64,000 nt of DNA from an uncultured Pelagibacteraceae bacterium (GTDB taxonomy: Bacteria > Pseudomonadota > Alphaproteobacteria > Pelagibacterales > Pelagibacteraceae). The DNA is taken from the NCBI GenBank assembly GCA_902629575.1, contig CACORJ010000001.1:144271-208270 (forward strand). The letters are read 5' to 3'. Numbering within the stretch: the first letter of the stretch is position 1; each line of letters starts with the position of its first letter. Below the pieces are notes generated by a model. The model searched no databases. It had not been told where the DNA came from and saw only the letters and a list, made by a program, of their open reading frames with translations. Made by a program: the position numbers and the translations under genes. Below are positions 1 through 10,466 of the stretch, piece after piece.

Positions 1-1477
1 TCAATATTTTCTTTTAGCAATCCTTCTTTTAGCATTAAGCCAAGATTATTTTTTGCTTGTCTCCAATGAGTATCTGCACTTTTATAAATAATATGTCTTA
101 AATCATTAAGTCTACCTGGTGTTTTTGGTTTATTATGTTTATTCCAATACTCTCTACTTTGACCGCCTTTCCAATTTTTTGTTGTAAAACCTAAAATTTC
201 AACTTTAACAGAGCAACGCTCTAGAGTTCTTGATAAAATATCTGCACATATTGCAGCAATTGTAATAGGTCGTCCACGCATTGATCCCGAATTGTCAATC
301 AAGAGAGTAACAATAGTATCTTTAAAATCTAAATCTTTTTCTTTCTTGAACGATAATGAGTTATAAGGATCCATTATTATTCTAGGAAGTTTGGAACTAT
401 CTAATAGACCTTCTTCAAGATCGAATTCCCAAGCTCTGTTTTGTTTTGCTAATAACTGCCTTTGTAATTTATTAGCAAGTTTTGTAACAATATCTTGAAA
501 ACCAATTAATTGTTGATCTAAAGTTTTTCTCAGTTTTGAAGACTCGTCCGAATTCTCTAAGTTTTCCGCCTTGATAATTTCATCATATTGAGATGTAAAA
601 ATTTTATATTCAATATTAATATCATTGATATTTTTTTTTTGAATAACTTGCTCGGATGTTTGTTGATTTTCATCAGTATCTACAAGTTGTTCATCTAATT
701 TATAGTCATCAATGCTATAATCTGAATCTAAACTAGCTTGATTTTCATCATCTTGATTTTGATCTTTTTGATCCTCATTTCCTTCCTGATCTTCATTTGA
801 TTGATTATTTTGATCAGACTCTTGATTTTCCTCTTTAGTTTCCTCATTATCCTCTGTTTGAAAAATATCCATTTCTTGTAATATTTTCGAGAATTTAGAG
901 CCGTAAGTATTCTGATCTTCAAAATTATCTTTCAAAAATTTAATGTGTTTTTTTATTGATTGATCAAATTCTTCTTCCCAAAAATTTAACATTTTTGAAC
1001 AAGTTAAACTTAGTTCAATATTATAAAAATTCTTAAGCATATAAAGTTCAAATGCCTCATTTATTGACACATCTTCTTTAGTTTTTAGTTGATCCTTTTT
1101 TTTACCATTTATTATATGGCTATAATTATCTTTGAGATTCTTATCGATTCCTTTAAGCATTTTGCAACCCAATTTTTCATATCTAGTTCTTTCCGCTATT
1201 GCATACAATGGTTTGCAGTTCGAATTCATTGGTATGTTTTTCTTATAAATATTATTATTTGAAAATTTCTTTTTTAAGGCTGCTGAGTCTGCGTCTGCTC
1301 TTGCTTTTACAAAGTCAAATTTGTTATTAAGTTCATCTAATTCAAATAAATCTGATTTTTTGGATTTTTTTTCTAATTCTGTTTTAATCCCATCATTTAA
1401 ATCCTCTGAAATAACCCTAATAGTAGAGGATAAAGCCTGTCTTAACTTTTCTTTGAAATTTATTTCTTTATTGCTCA
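1..1477 (-). CDS. cobT: CobT-like cobaltochelatase subunit / VWA-domain protein (C-terminus cut by window edge)
   Basis: Minus-strand ORF absent from the track because it runs off the window: [27 protein letters not shown]...; acidic Q/N/E/D-rich middle; [35 protein letters not shown] (MIDAS DxSxS); adjacent to cobS. Confidence 0.9.
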
Positions 1478-2452
1478 TTAAATTTGAATATTTACTAAAG
1501 ATTCTGGTAAATCTTCTCCAAAACATCTTTGATAATATTCTGCGATCGTATTTTTTTCCATATCATCGCATTTATTTAAAAAGGTAACTCTGAAAGCATA
1601 TCCTACATCTTTAAAAATTTTAGCATTGTCTGCCCAATGCAGTACGGTTCGAGGACTCATTACAGTTGATATATCTCCTGCTATAAAACCCTTTCTAGTT
1701 AAAGATGCAACTTTAATCATATTAGCAATTTTTTCCTTACCCTTTGGATTATCTAGACTTTTATTTTTTGCTATTATAATTTCCATTTCTTTTTCAAGAC
1801 TTAGATAATTTAAAGTTGTTACTATATTCCACCTGTCCATTTGACCTTGATTAATTTGTTGTGTACCATGATAAAGTCCAGTGGTATCCCCTAAGCCAAC
1901 TGTATTTGATGTTGCAAATAATCTAAAAAATTTGTTTTGCTTGAGAACTTTATTTTTATCTAAAAGAGTAAAGTTTCCTTCCGACTCCAATACTCTTTGA
2001 ATAACAAACATTACATCAGGCCTACCTGCATCATACTCATCAAATACTAATGCAACTGGATTCTGAATTGACCAAGGTAAAATTCCTTCATTAAATTCAG
2101 TTACTTGTTTTCCATCCTTAAGTACTATTGCATCTTTACCAATTAAATCTATTCGACTTATATGGCTGTCTAAGTTTACTCTAATGCAAGGCCAATTTAA
2201 TCTAGCTGCTATTTGCTCAATATGGGTTGATTTTCCCGTACCATGATATCCTTGTACCAAAACTCTTTTGTTGTAAGCGAAACCTGAGATAATAGCTAAT
2301 GTCGTATCGCGATCAAATTTATAACTTTTATCAATATCTGGTACATAATCATTTTTTTTTGAAAAGGCATCGATCTCCATATCTGAGTCAATACCGAAAG
2401 TTTGTTTTACAGAAATCTTTATATCAGGTTGTAAATTAAGTTCAGGTGTCAA
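1478..2452 (-). CDS. cobS: CobS-like AAA+ ATPase (MoxR type)
   Basis: Walker [14 protein letters not shown], Walker [11 protein letters not shown]; CobS-like length; next to cobT. Confidence 0.92.
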   Translation of the reverse strand: MTPELNLQPDIKISVKQTFGIDSDMEIDAFSKKNDYVPDIDKSYKFDRDTTLAIISGFAYNKRVLVQGYHGTGKSTHIEQIAARLNWPCIRVNLDSHISRIDLIGKDAIVLKDGKQVTEFNEGILPWSIQNPVALVFDEYDAGRPDVMFVIQRVLESEGNFTLLDKNKVLKQNKFFRLFATSNTVGLGDTTGLYHGTQQINQGQMDRWNIVTTLNYLSLEKEMEIIIAKNKSLDNPKGKEKIANMIKVASLTRKGFIAGDISTVMSPRTVLHWADNAKIFKDVGYAFRVTFLNKCDDMEKNTIAEYYQRCFGEDLPESLVNIQI

Positions 2453-2969
2453 TTTTTTCTCTATAAGTATTTTTTAACTGCGTATAAGCTAAAGTGATTT
2501 GTTTAAGTTTTTCTTCATATTTTTTATTACCGGCATTTATATCTGGGTGAAATTTTTTAACAAGGATTTTAAATTTTTCTTGAATTTTTTGCCATTTTAA
2601 ACCTACCGAAACCCCCAAAATACTGAAGGCTTTAATATCTTTATGATCAAATTTAAATTGACGCATATGATTGTAATCAGATTTAAGTTTATCTTTATCT
2701 AACTCATCCCTGAGAGTGTTGTTCCATAAGACTTTGAAAAAATTGTCAGATGAGCTGAAGCTTTGAGTTGGCTTGTGCCAAATCATATCTGATTTTAAAA
2801 AATCAATCACTTGGTTATCATTCATACCAGCAAAATAATTCCAATTTTTATTAAATTCTTTTACGTGCTCCAAACAAAGCATACGATATTTCTTGCTATT
2901 ATCCTTCTCAACAGGAGCTTTATATTCACCTATTTCCTTACAATTATTCCAGTCACAAATATTTTTCAT
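2442..2969 (-). CDS. J-domain protein with N-terminal Cys-rich segment
   Basis: C-terminal KKFHPDINAGNKKYEEKLKQITLAYTQLK (HPD motif); N-terminal CDWNNCKEIG...CLEH; next to cobS as in other alphaproteobacteria. Confidence 0.85.
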   Translation of the reverse strand: MKNICDWNNCKEIGEYKAPVEKDNSKKYRMLCLEHVKEFNKNWNYFAGMNDNQVIDFLKSDMIWHKPTQSFSSSDNFFKVLWNNTLRDELDKDKLKSDYNHMRQFKFDHKDIKAFSILGVSVGLKWQKIQEKFKILVKKFHPDINAGNKKYEEKLKQITLAYTQLKNTYREKIDT

Positions 2970-2988
2970 GGTATAATAAACAACATTT

Positions 2989-3249
2989 ATGAATATAAAT
3001 GATTTAATTGCAATTATAAAAAAAAAATTAAATGAAGAAATTAAAATTGAACAAATTGATGTTCAAGACAAGACATTCCTTCATAAAAATCATCAAGGTT
3101 TTCAAGCAGGAAAATTTCATTTAAAAATTATTATTAATTCTAATGAGCTTAAAAGTCTCAATAAAATAAATAGCAACAAAAAAATTTATAAAGTTTTAGA
3201 AAAAGAAATGAGAGAATATATTCATTCGTTGCAAATTTTAATTAGCTAA
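2989..3249 (+). CDS. BolA family protein
   Basis: 86 aa; HQGFQAGKFHLKIIINSNELKSLNKINSNKKIYKVLEKEMREYIHSLQI resembles the BolA fold; divergent from the dnaJ-like gene. Confidence 0.8.
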   Translation: MNINDLIAIIKKKLNEEIKIEQIDVQDKTFLHKNHQGFQAGKFHLKIIINSNELKSLNKINSNKKIYKVLEKEMREYIHSLQILIS

Positions 3250-4344
3250 CTCTTTTTTTAAAAAAGTTTTTATTTCTAAACGAGTAAATTCTTTATTTAT
3301 TACAGTTGAGCCAATTTTTTTTAACAGTATTAAATTTATTTTATCTGAAGTATTCTTCTTATCTTTACTCATGAACTTTAAAATCAAGTTTAGATTTTTT
3401 GATAAAAAATATTTTCTAATATTATTTGGAAGTTTTGCATTACTAATATGATTTATTATTTTTTGATACTCACCTATTTTAATTAATTTTTTTTTTAGAC
3501 TAAATCTTAATGCCGTAGAGATACCTAATATGACAGCCTCACCATGGTTTAATTTCCTTGAATACCCTTGAGCAGCCTCATAAGCATGTGCAAAAGTATG
3601 CCCGAAGTTTAATATTTTCCTCTTATTTTTTTCTTTTTCATCTTTCTCAACTATCATTTTTTTTATCTTGCAACTTTCAAATATTGCTTTTTCAATAAAT
3701 GGACTTTTTAAATTCATAATGTTTGAGTAATTTTTATTTAAATACTCAAAAAAGATTTTATCTAAAATTAATGAATGTTTTAAAATTTCTCCGTATCCAC
3801 AAATTATTTCTCTTCTTGGTAACGACTTTAAAAATTCAGTATCACTAATAACTATCTTTGGTTGATAAAAACTCCCAATAAGATTTTTACCTTCACTTGT
3901 ATTAACACCTGTTTTGCCACCAATAGAAGAGTCCACCTGTGATAGCAAGGTTGTTGGAATATTTATTAATAACAAACCTCTTTTAAATAAACTTGATGCG
4001 AAGCCTCCAATATCACCAGTAATACCTCCGCCTATTGTTATTAAACTATCTGACCTTGAAAAATTATTGATTAGTAATATTTTCAAAATTTTATTCACAT
4101 TATCTAAATTTTTATTTTTTTCATTGGCATTGAAGATAAATTTAAATATCTTTTTTTTCTTTAATGATTTTGAGATTTTTGTAATCATTTTTGAAGGAAC
4201 CTTATTGTCAACTATTAATAGACACTTATGGAAGTTAATAGAGTTACTATCTAAGTAAGTATGTAAATTTTTAATAATATTTGAACCAATTATAATTGGG
4301 TAGTTTTCTAATTTTGTTTTTACATTTAATTCAATGTTTTTCAT
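3238..4344 (-). CDS. aroB: 3-dehydroquinate synthase
   Basis: GGGITGDIGGFASSLFKRG, NIPTTLLSQVDSSIGGKTGVN, GYGEILKHSLI, LNFGHTFAHAYE, LNHGEAV motifs. Confidence 0.96.
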   Translation of the reverse strand: MKNIELNVKTKLENYPIIIGSNIIKNLHTYLDSNSINFHKCLLIVDNKVPSKMITKISKSLKKKKIFKFIFNANEKNKNLDNVNKILKILLINNFSRSDSLITIGGGITGDIGGFASSLFKRGLLLINIPTTLLSQVDSSIGGKTGVNTSEGKNLIGSFYQPKIVISDTEFLKSLPRREIICGYGEILKHSLILDKIFFEYLNKNYSNIMNLKSPFIEKAIFESCKIKKMIVEKDEKEKNKRKILNFGHTFAHAYEAAQGYSRKLNHGEAVILGISTALRFSLKKKLIKIGEYQKIINHISNAKLPNNIRKYFLSKNLNLILKFMSKDKKNTSDKINLILLKKIGSTVINKEFTRLEIKTFLKKELAN

Positions 4345-4843
4345 ATATCTTTATTATTTTATCAACAATTTCACTTTTTGTAAGATTTTCACATTCAATT
4401 TTATACTTAGCTTTTGAATAAACAATTGACCGTTTTTTTATCAAATCAGCAAGCTCATTTCTCGTTGACTTAAATGCAATTGGTCTATTTTGATTGTTTT
4501 TTATTCTTTTTATTAAAGTTACCATATCCCAATTAAGCCAAAAAGAAATATGTTTTTCTAAAATCTCTTTTTTAATTTTGTTATTTAAAAAACCTCCTCC
4601 TCCTAGAGAGATGACTGAATTATTTTTTTTCAAATATTCTAATGTAATGAATTCTTCAATTTCTCTAAAGTATTTCTCACCTTTAATTTCAAATATTTTT
4701 GAAATCGACAATCCTAGACGTTTTTCAATCTCTTTATCTACATCAACAAAGTCAATTTTTAATTTTTTTGATACGATTAAACCTATAGATGTTTTACCAG
4801 AACCCATCATACCTAAAAAAACTAAATTTTCTTTTGATTTCAT
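4331..4843 (-). CDS. aroK: shikimate kinase
   Basis: MKSKENLVFLGMMGSGKTSIG P-loop; DVDKEIEKRLGLSISKIFEIKGEKYFREIE; SLGGG. Start placed at 4843; the track's longer start is probably not used. Confidence 0.93.
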   Translation of the reverse strand: MKSKENLVFLGMMGSGKTSIGLIVSKKLKIDFVDVDKEIEKRLGLSISKIFEIKGEKYFREIEEFITLEYLKKNNSVISLGGGGFLNNKIKKEILEKHISFWLNWDMVTLIKRIKNNQNRPIAFKSTRNELADLIKKRSIVYSKAKYKIECENLTKSEIVDKIIKIYEKH

Positions 4844-4900
4844 AAGTTTCTGTATTGAAAAAACACAAATATGTCTTAATTTAATTTTAATCAACGTTAT

Positions 4901-5080
4901 ATGCAATTTATAAGAAACTCAAGTTCCCGTAAAGGCGCTACAGGTTTAATAATAAAATTAACCTTTCTTTTAATTTTATTTCTTGGAGCAATATTTTTAT
5001 TAGGAAAAGTGGATTTTCCAGCACCAAAAAAAGAAATAGAAAAAATCATCTCTAATGAAAATTTTAAAATTGTTAAATAA
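4901..5080 (+). CDS. small single-pass membrane protein, 59 aa
   Basis: Below the track threshold: MQFIRNSSSRKGATGLIIKLTFLLILFLGAIFLLGKVDFPAPKKEIEKIISNENFKIVK*; clear hydrophobic segment; its 3' end overlaps the next CDS by 26 nt. Confidence 0.65.
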   Translation: MQFIRNSSSRKGATGLIIKLTFLLILFLGAIFLLGKVDFPAPKKEIEKIISNENFKIVK

Positions 5081-6827
5081 ATATTATTTATCAATTATTT
5101 TATTAACTCTTTTTGTCAATTTGAATGTAAAAGCCGAAGATAAACCAATTGATATATGGAATATAGAACAAAAGGAAATAGAGGGAAATAATTCAACTAA
5201 TAAGAAAAAAATTGAAAAAATTGAAAACGAACAAACATCACAATCTAGTGTCTACAATTTACAATCTCAAGAGGAATTAAATAAAGTTCTAGTAGAGTCT
5301 TCAGTCAATTCTCAGGAAATAAAAATTATAGGTCTTTATGATCCTGAGGATTACAGTTTAAAAATTGATATGTGGTCAAATTCTAATGGTGATCAATTAA
5401 AATATCTTTTTTCAAATTTATCAAAAATTCAATTATCAAATGATGCTACAGAATTAATGAACATAGCTTTATTAACTAATTCATATCATCCTGATATAAA
5501 TATGAAAAAAAATGAATTTTTAAAAATCAAATCTGATTGGTTAATCAAAATTAATGATAGAGAGCTGATTGAGGAATATTTACTTAAAAATCAAATACTT
5601 AATTTACATCCTGAACTAACTAGATTCTTGGTAGATCAGTATTTATCAGAATCAAATATTGAAAAAGCGTGTGATTTGTTTTTCAAGAACAACGAAGTTA
5701 TTGAAAATGAATACTTATCGAAGTTTAATCTTTATTGCCTAATAAATGCTGGCAGATCAGATGAAGCACAATTAATTTTTGATTTGAAAAAAGAACTTGG
5801 TTTTAATGATGAATATTTTGAAAATAAAATAAATTATTTATTTGGATACAGCAATGAACCTAATTTAGAGATTTCAGAAAATTCTATTTTAGACTTTCAT
5901 TTAGCACATAGAACAAATGTAGATTTTATTTTTGAACCAAAAACAAACACTAGTCCACTAATATGGAGGTATTTATCAACTTCTAATTTATTATATAAAA
6001 TTGATGAAATTGATATTTTAGAAATAGATAAGATTTTATTAATTGAGAAGGCCACTCATGATAAAAATTATCCTGAGAGTGATTTATTTTCTTTATATAA
6101 AAGATTTCAGTTCAATATAAATCAACTTTTAAATGCTCTAGAACTTTATAAATCTTTATCAAATGTTGAGGCTAGAGCATTAATTTATCAAAAAATATTA
6201 TTAGAGTCAGACGATAAAAAAAAAATAGAACTCCTTAAAATTTTGAAAGATTTATTTAAAAAAGATGGTTATGAAAATGCTTTTGATAAGGAATTAATAA
6301 AATTTTTAGATGAAATAAATCCTGAAGAGGTTCCATCAAATTTCACAACATTTTATAATGATAATTTATTTGATGAATCAAAAAAGAAAAATAATATAAA
6401 ATTTAATAAAGATATACTGCATCAATCAAAAATAGTGAACTATTTTAATGGAGATTTCGCTAATTCTAAAATTGAAAAAGATTTAAATAATTTTTTGAAA
6501 AAAATAAAAAAAAACAAGAAATATTTTCTATCTAAAAAAGATATTATTTTAATTGAGTCAATTAAATCAGATGGTATTAAAATTTCAAAAAAATACGATG
6601 ATCTATATGATATAAATGATTTTGATATACCCACAGATATTCAGGTAATGATAAATAACAAAGAGATTGGCTTAACACTATTGAGAATAATTGAAGTAAT
6701 TGGTCAAGACGATCTCGAAGCATTAGATGAAGATACTATTTATTTCATAATTAGTGCCCTTAATCAATTAGATATCGATTATATTAGAAATAAGATTTTA
6801 TTAAAAGTTCTTCCTTTAAAAGTTTAG
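5055..6827 (+). CDS. uncharacterised exported protein with N-terminal signal sequence
   Basis: N-terminus MKILKLLNKYYLSIILLTLFVNLNVKAEDK reads as a signal peptide; long helical remainder; no family recognised. Confidence 0.7.
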   Translation: MKILKLLNKYYLSIILLTLFVNLNVKAEDKPIDIWNIEQKEIEGNNSTNKKKIEKIENEQTSQSSVYNLQSQEELNKVLVESSVNSQEIKIIGLYDPEDYSLKIDMWSNSNGDQLKYLFSNLSKIQLSNDATELMNIALLTNSYHPDINMKKNEFLKIKSDWLIKINDRELIEEYLLKNQILNLHPELTRFLVDQYLSESNIEKACDLFFKNNEVIENEYLSKFNLYCLINAGRSDEAQLIFDLKKELGFNDEYFENKINYLFGYSNEPNLEISENSILDFHLAHRTNVDFIFEPKTNTSPLIWRYLSTSNLLYKIDEIDILEIDKILLIEKATHDKNYPESDLFSLYKRFQFNINQLLNALELYKSLSNVEARALIYQKILLESDDKKKIELLKILKDLFKKDGYENAFDKELIKFLDEINPEEVPSNFTTFYNDNLFDESKKKNNIKFNKDILHQSKIVNYFNGDFANSKIEKDLNNFLKKIKKNKKYFLSKKDIILIESIKSDGIKISKKYDDLYDINDFDIPTDIQVMINNKEIGLTLLRIIEVIGQDDLEALDEDTIYFIISALNQLDIDYIRNKILLKVLPLKV

Positions 6828-6849
6828 AAATTAGTTTATCAATTTAATC

Positions 6850-7374
6850 ATGAGTATAAGAGATATAATAACTGTCCCAGACCAAATATTAAAAAAAATT
6901 TCAGAACCTTTAGATAAAGTAGGTTTAAATGAAAAAAAACTTGTAAATGATTTATTTGAGACTATGTATAAATCAAACGGCATTGGTCTTGCAGCAGTTC
7001 AAGTTGGTATACTCAAAAGAGTTTTGGTTGTCGATGTTTCATCGAAAGAAAATGAGAGGAATCCAATGTGCCTAATAAATCCCACAATAAAAAGTTTAAG
7101 TAATGAAATGTCTTTGTATGAAGAGGGCTGTTTATCTATTCCAGATACTTTTATTGAAATACAAAGACCAAAATCTTGCAAAATAGAGTATTTAGATATT
7201 AATGGGAAAATTAAGATAGAAGAGTTTAGTGGCCTTCTTTCAACTTGTATTCAGCATGAAATTAATCACTTGGATGGAAAATTGATTATTGACCACCTTT
7301 CTAAATTAAAAAAAGAGATGATAATTAAGAAAATTTCTAAAATAAAAAAAAATCCTGACAGAGTAATAGTGTAA
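6850..7374 (+). CDS. def: peptide deformylase
   Basis: GIGLAAVQVGI, EEGCLSIP, QHEINHLDG motifs. Confidence 0.96.
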   Translation: MSIRDIITVPDQILKKISEPLDKVGLNEKKLVNDLFETMYKSNGIGLAAVQVGILKRVLVVDVSSKENERNPMCLINPTIKSLSNEMSLYEEGCLSIPDTFIEIQRPKSCKIEYLDINGKIKIEEFSGLLSTCIQHEINHLDGKLIIDHLSKLKKEMIIKKISKIKKNPDRVIV

Positions 7375-7375
7375 T

Positions 7376-8308
7376 ATGTCTACAAAAATTATTTTTATGG
7401 GTACGCCTTTATTTTCTGTACCAGTTTTGAAATCCTTATATCAAAATGGCTTTCCGGTAACTTTAGTTTATACACAACCTCCACAAAAATCACACCGTGG
7501 ACAAAAAATTAATAAATCTCCTATCCAAGGTATATCCGAAACTTTAAATATTGATTTTAGATCACCTCAGAGTTTAAAAAATAATAAAGAGGAGTACGAT
7601 TTTTTGAAAAGTTTAAATGCAGATTTAGCGGTTGTTGTAGCTTATGGACAAATAATTCCAGAAAATTTTTTAAATTTAACGAAAAAAGGATTTATTAATG
7701 TTCATGCCTCTATTCTTCCCTCTTGGCGAGGCGCAGCTCCAATACAGAGGTCAATTATGAATTTAGATAAAGAGACAGGAATTAGCATTATGAAAATGAA
7801 TGAAAAATTAGATAGCGGACCTGTAAGTAATATTTACAAAATAAAATTAGATCAGAGTCTTAATGCACAAGAAATATCAGATAAACTCTCACTTTTAGCT
7901 GCTGAAAAAATTTTAGACAACGTAGATGATATATTAGAAAATAAAGTAAAATTTGTAGAGCAAGATCATACAAGAGCAACTTATGCAAATAAAATTGATA
8001 AAAATGAGGGTAAAATTGATTGGAGTGAAGAAGCCTCAAAAATTATTGGTAAGGTTAATGGTTTATTCCCAACACCAGGTGCTTTTTTTAATTTAAAGGG
8101 AGAAAGATATAAAGTTTTAAAGGCAGAGAAAGGCAGCGGTGTTGGTAAAATTGGAGAAGTTGTTTCAGATAAATTAGAAATAGTTTGCGGAAAAAATCAA
8201 TCTATTAAAATTCTTGAAATTCAAAGAGAAGGAAAAAAATCTCAAAAAATTAGCGAGTTTATACTTGGATCTAATATTAAAAAAGGAACAATAATTCCAA
8301 ATGTTTAA
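7376..8308 (+). CDS. fmt: methionyl-tRNA formyltransferase
   Basis: IIFMGTPLFSVPVL, NVHASILPSWRGAAPIQRSI, MNEKLDSGPV; directly after def. Confidence 0.96.
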   Translation: MSTKIIFMGTPLFSVPVLKSLYQNGFPVTLVYTQPPQKSHRGQKINKSPIQGISETLNIDFRSPQSLKNNKEEYDFLKSLNADLAVVVAYGQIIPENFLNLTKKGFINVHASILPSWRGAAPIQRSIMNLDKETGISIMKMNEKLDSGPVSNIYKIKLDQSLNAQEISDKLSLLAAEKILDNVDDILENKVKFVEQDHTRATYANKIDKNEGKIDWSEEASKIIGKVNGLFPTPGAFFNLKGERYKVLKAEKGSGVGKIGEVVSDKLEIVCGKNQSIKILEIQREGKKSQKISEFILGSNIKKGTIIPNV

Positions 8309-9041
8309 ATATCAAATATTAGTAGAGTATGTAGGAACTGATTTTAGAGGCTGGCAAGTTCAAAAAAGAGGAAAAACTGTCCAAGGACTTATTCAAGAAA
8401 AAATTTCTACATTACTAAAAGAAAAAATTGATTTAATAGGCTCAGGAAGAACAGATACTGGTGTACATGCTATTGAGCAATCTGCACATTTTGTATGTAA
8501 GTCAAGAATTTCTAATTTAGATAAATTTTTAAAATCTATAAATCATTTTCTGAAAAAAGATTTAGTATCAGTTATTAAAATAAAAAAAAAAAATAAAAAT
8601 TTTCATTCAAGATTTTCTGCAAAAATGAGAATATATAAGTATATAATCATAAATCGTGCTAGTACACCAGTTTTAGACCATAAAAGGGCATGGCATATTA
8701 TAAAAGATTTAGATTTGGATATAATGAAAAAAGCAGCAAAAAAATTAGAAGGTACAAAAGATTTTTCTACCTTTAGAGCTTCTAGCTGTAGAGCTAAAAG
8801 TCCAATAAAAACTATCGAGTCTGTTAAAATTAAATATAATAGTCATAAAATAGAAATTGTGTTTAAATCTAAATCATTTTTACAACAACAAGTTCGTTCT
8901 ATGGTTGGGTGTCTCAAATATGTAGGTGAAAAAAAATGGAGTTTGAAGAATTTTGAAAGTATTATGAATTCAAAAAAAAGAGTTTTGTGTGCACCACCAG
9001 CTCCACCAGAGGGTTTATATTTAACTAGGGTTATTTATTAA
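8301..9041 (+). CDS. truA: tRNA pseudouridine(38-40) synthase
   Basis: YVGTDFRGWQVQ, GSGRTDTGVHA catalytic motif. Confidence 0.96.
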   Translation: MFKYQILVEYVGTDFRGWQVQKRGKTVQGLIQEKISTLLKEKIDLIGSGRTDTGVHAIEQSAHFVCKSRISNLDKFLKSINHFLKKDLVSVIKIKKKNKNFHSRFSAKMRIYKYIIINRASTPVLDHKRAWHIIKDLDLDIMKKAAKKLEGTKDFSTFRASSCRAKSPIKTIESVKIKYNSHKIEIVFKSKSFLQQQVRSMVGCLKYVGEKKWSLKNFESIMNSKKRVLCAPPAPPEGLYLTRVIY

Positions 9042-9512
9042 TTTCTTTTTATTGCCCATGGCAAATTTTTTATTAATTCTCCATCTTGACTCGGCTCTAA
9101 CAATATAACCGCAGCAATTTTTAGAATTACATTTACAAGGAAACTGTTTAAAATCTTCGTCATAACCAAAACCGTAATCGCATGTGAATTCCTCACCTTT
9201 TTTTATATCTCTTATTGCTGTTACCCAAACTTTAAGACCTTTGCCATTATAATCACAATTATTATCACATGAGTGGTTAATTAATCCTGCAATGTTCCAC
9301 GAAAAATCCCCGTCAAGTGTATATCTTCTATTAAGTGTGAATAAATAAATTGGTTTTTTATTATCAAATTTATCAGACTCCTCAACTTCTTTGTTTGTAA
9401 TAATTTTCCCAACATAATTTATTATCTTTGTCCCTTCTTTAATATCTCGTGTTGCATAAAGACCTCTTCCTTTATTATCTATTTCTGATTTTTTAATCTT
9501 ATATAATTTCAT
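9021..9512 (-). CDS. SET-domain lysine methyltransferase-like protein
   Basis: GRGLYATRDIKEGTKI, GLINHSCDNNCDY, GEEFTCDYGF and post-SET CKCNSKNCCGYI. Confidence 0.9.
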   Translation of the reverse strand: MKLYKIKKSEIDNKGRGLYATRDIKEGTKIINYVGKIITNKEVEESDKFDNKKPIYLFTLNRRYTLDGDFSWNIAGLINHSCDNNCDYNGKGLKVWVTAIRDIKKGEEFTCDYGFGYDEDFKQFPCKCNSKNCCGYIVRAESRWRINKKFAMGNKKKLINNPS

Positions 9513-9542
9513 ATAACTTAATTGTAATTAGTTTGATTTTAA

Positions 9543-10466
9543 TTAATTAAATTCAACAAGTGCATTAACATGTTCATTTGCACTTTCTGCAAGAGCATTT
9601 AAATCATATCCACCCTCTAAGATTGATAAAACCTTACCTTTTGTAAATTTATTAGTTGCTGATAGAGCCCTTTTAGTTATCTCATAAAAATCCTTAGAAT
9701 TTAATTGAAACTGGGCTAAAGGATCATCTTTGTGTGCATCAAAACCTGCTGAGAATATTAAAAAGTCAGGTTTATACTCAATTAATCTATCCAAAACTCT
9801 ATCAAATGCATTAAAGTATTTTTCTGAATTTGTGCCTGCAGGCAAAGGAATATTAAGTGAATTATTGAAATCACCTTTATCTTTATCTGTACCCCCACCG
9901 GGATAAAAAGGATATTGATGAGTTGATATGTATAATGAATTTTTATTTCTTCTCATAACATCGTAATTTCCATTACCCCAATGCACATCAAAATCAACAC
10001 AGGCAACTTTTTTATACTTATATTTACTAGTCAAATAATTTGTTGCAATGCCAGCATTTGACAAACAACAAAATCCCATTGCTTTATCTTTTTCTGCATG
10101 ATGTCCAGGTGGTCTTGATAAACAGAATGCATTTTTGAATTCATTTTTTTCTATTCCATCTATTGCCTTTATTGTTGCTCCTGCTGCTTCAAAAACTGCT
10201 TTCTTGCTACCTGGTGATATGACGGTATCTCCATCTAAAAATTTAAGTCCTTTTAGAGGAAAAGAATTTTCAAGATTATCTAAGTAATTTTTTGAGTGGG
10301 TCATAGCCAATATATCATAGGGAACAATATCTGGTTTTTCCCAAATTAAATCTTTTCTAATTTTTAATTGATTTTTAATTGTTATAACTCTTTTTGGTTG
10401 CTCAGGATGACCATCTCCAGTTATATGTTTCTCATAATTATCTGAATTTATAATTGCAGTTTTCAT
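9543..10466 (-). CDS. histone deacetylase / acetylpolyamine amidohydrolase family protein
   Basis: SRPPGHHAEKDKAMGFCCLSNAGIA, VDFDVHWGNGN, STHQYPFYPGGG, SAGFDAHKDDPLA, LEGGYDL. Confidence 0.93.
   Translation of the reverse strand: MKTAIINSDNYEKHITGDGHPEQPKRVITIKNQLKIRKDLIWEKPDIVPYDILAMTHSKNYLDNLENSFPLKGLKFLDGDTVISPGSKKAVFEAAGATIKAIDGIEKNEFKNAFCLSRPPGHHAEKDKAMGFCCLSNAGIATNYLTSKYKYKKVACVDFDVHWGNGNYDVMRRNKNSLYISTHQYPFYPGGGTDKDKGDFNNSLNIPLPAGTNSEKYFNAFDRVLDRLIEYKPDFLIFSAGFDAHKDDPLAQFQLNSKDFYEITKRALSATNKFTKGKVLSILEGGYDLNALAESANEHVNALVEFN

Noticed and set aside
728-922. 64-aa minus-strand ORF in the track
   Set aside because: Lies in another frame of the real cobT coding region (1-1477 minus), Lys/Ile-rich shadow of the acidic Q/N/E/D segment.
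4494-4913. 139-aa plus-strand ORF opposite aroK
   Set aside because: Antisense to shikimate kinase; hydrophobic F/I/L-rich translation typical of AT-rich antisense.
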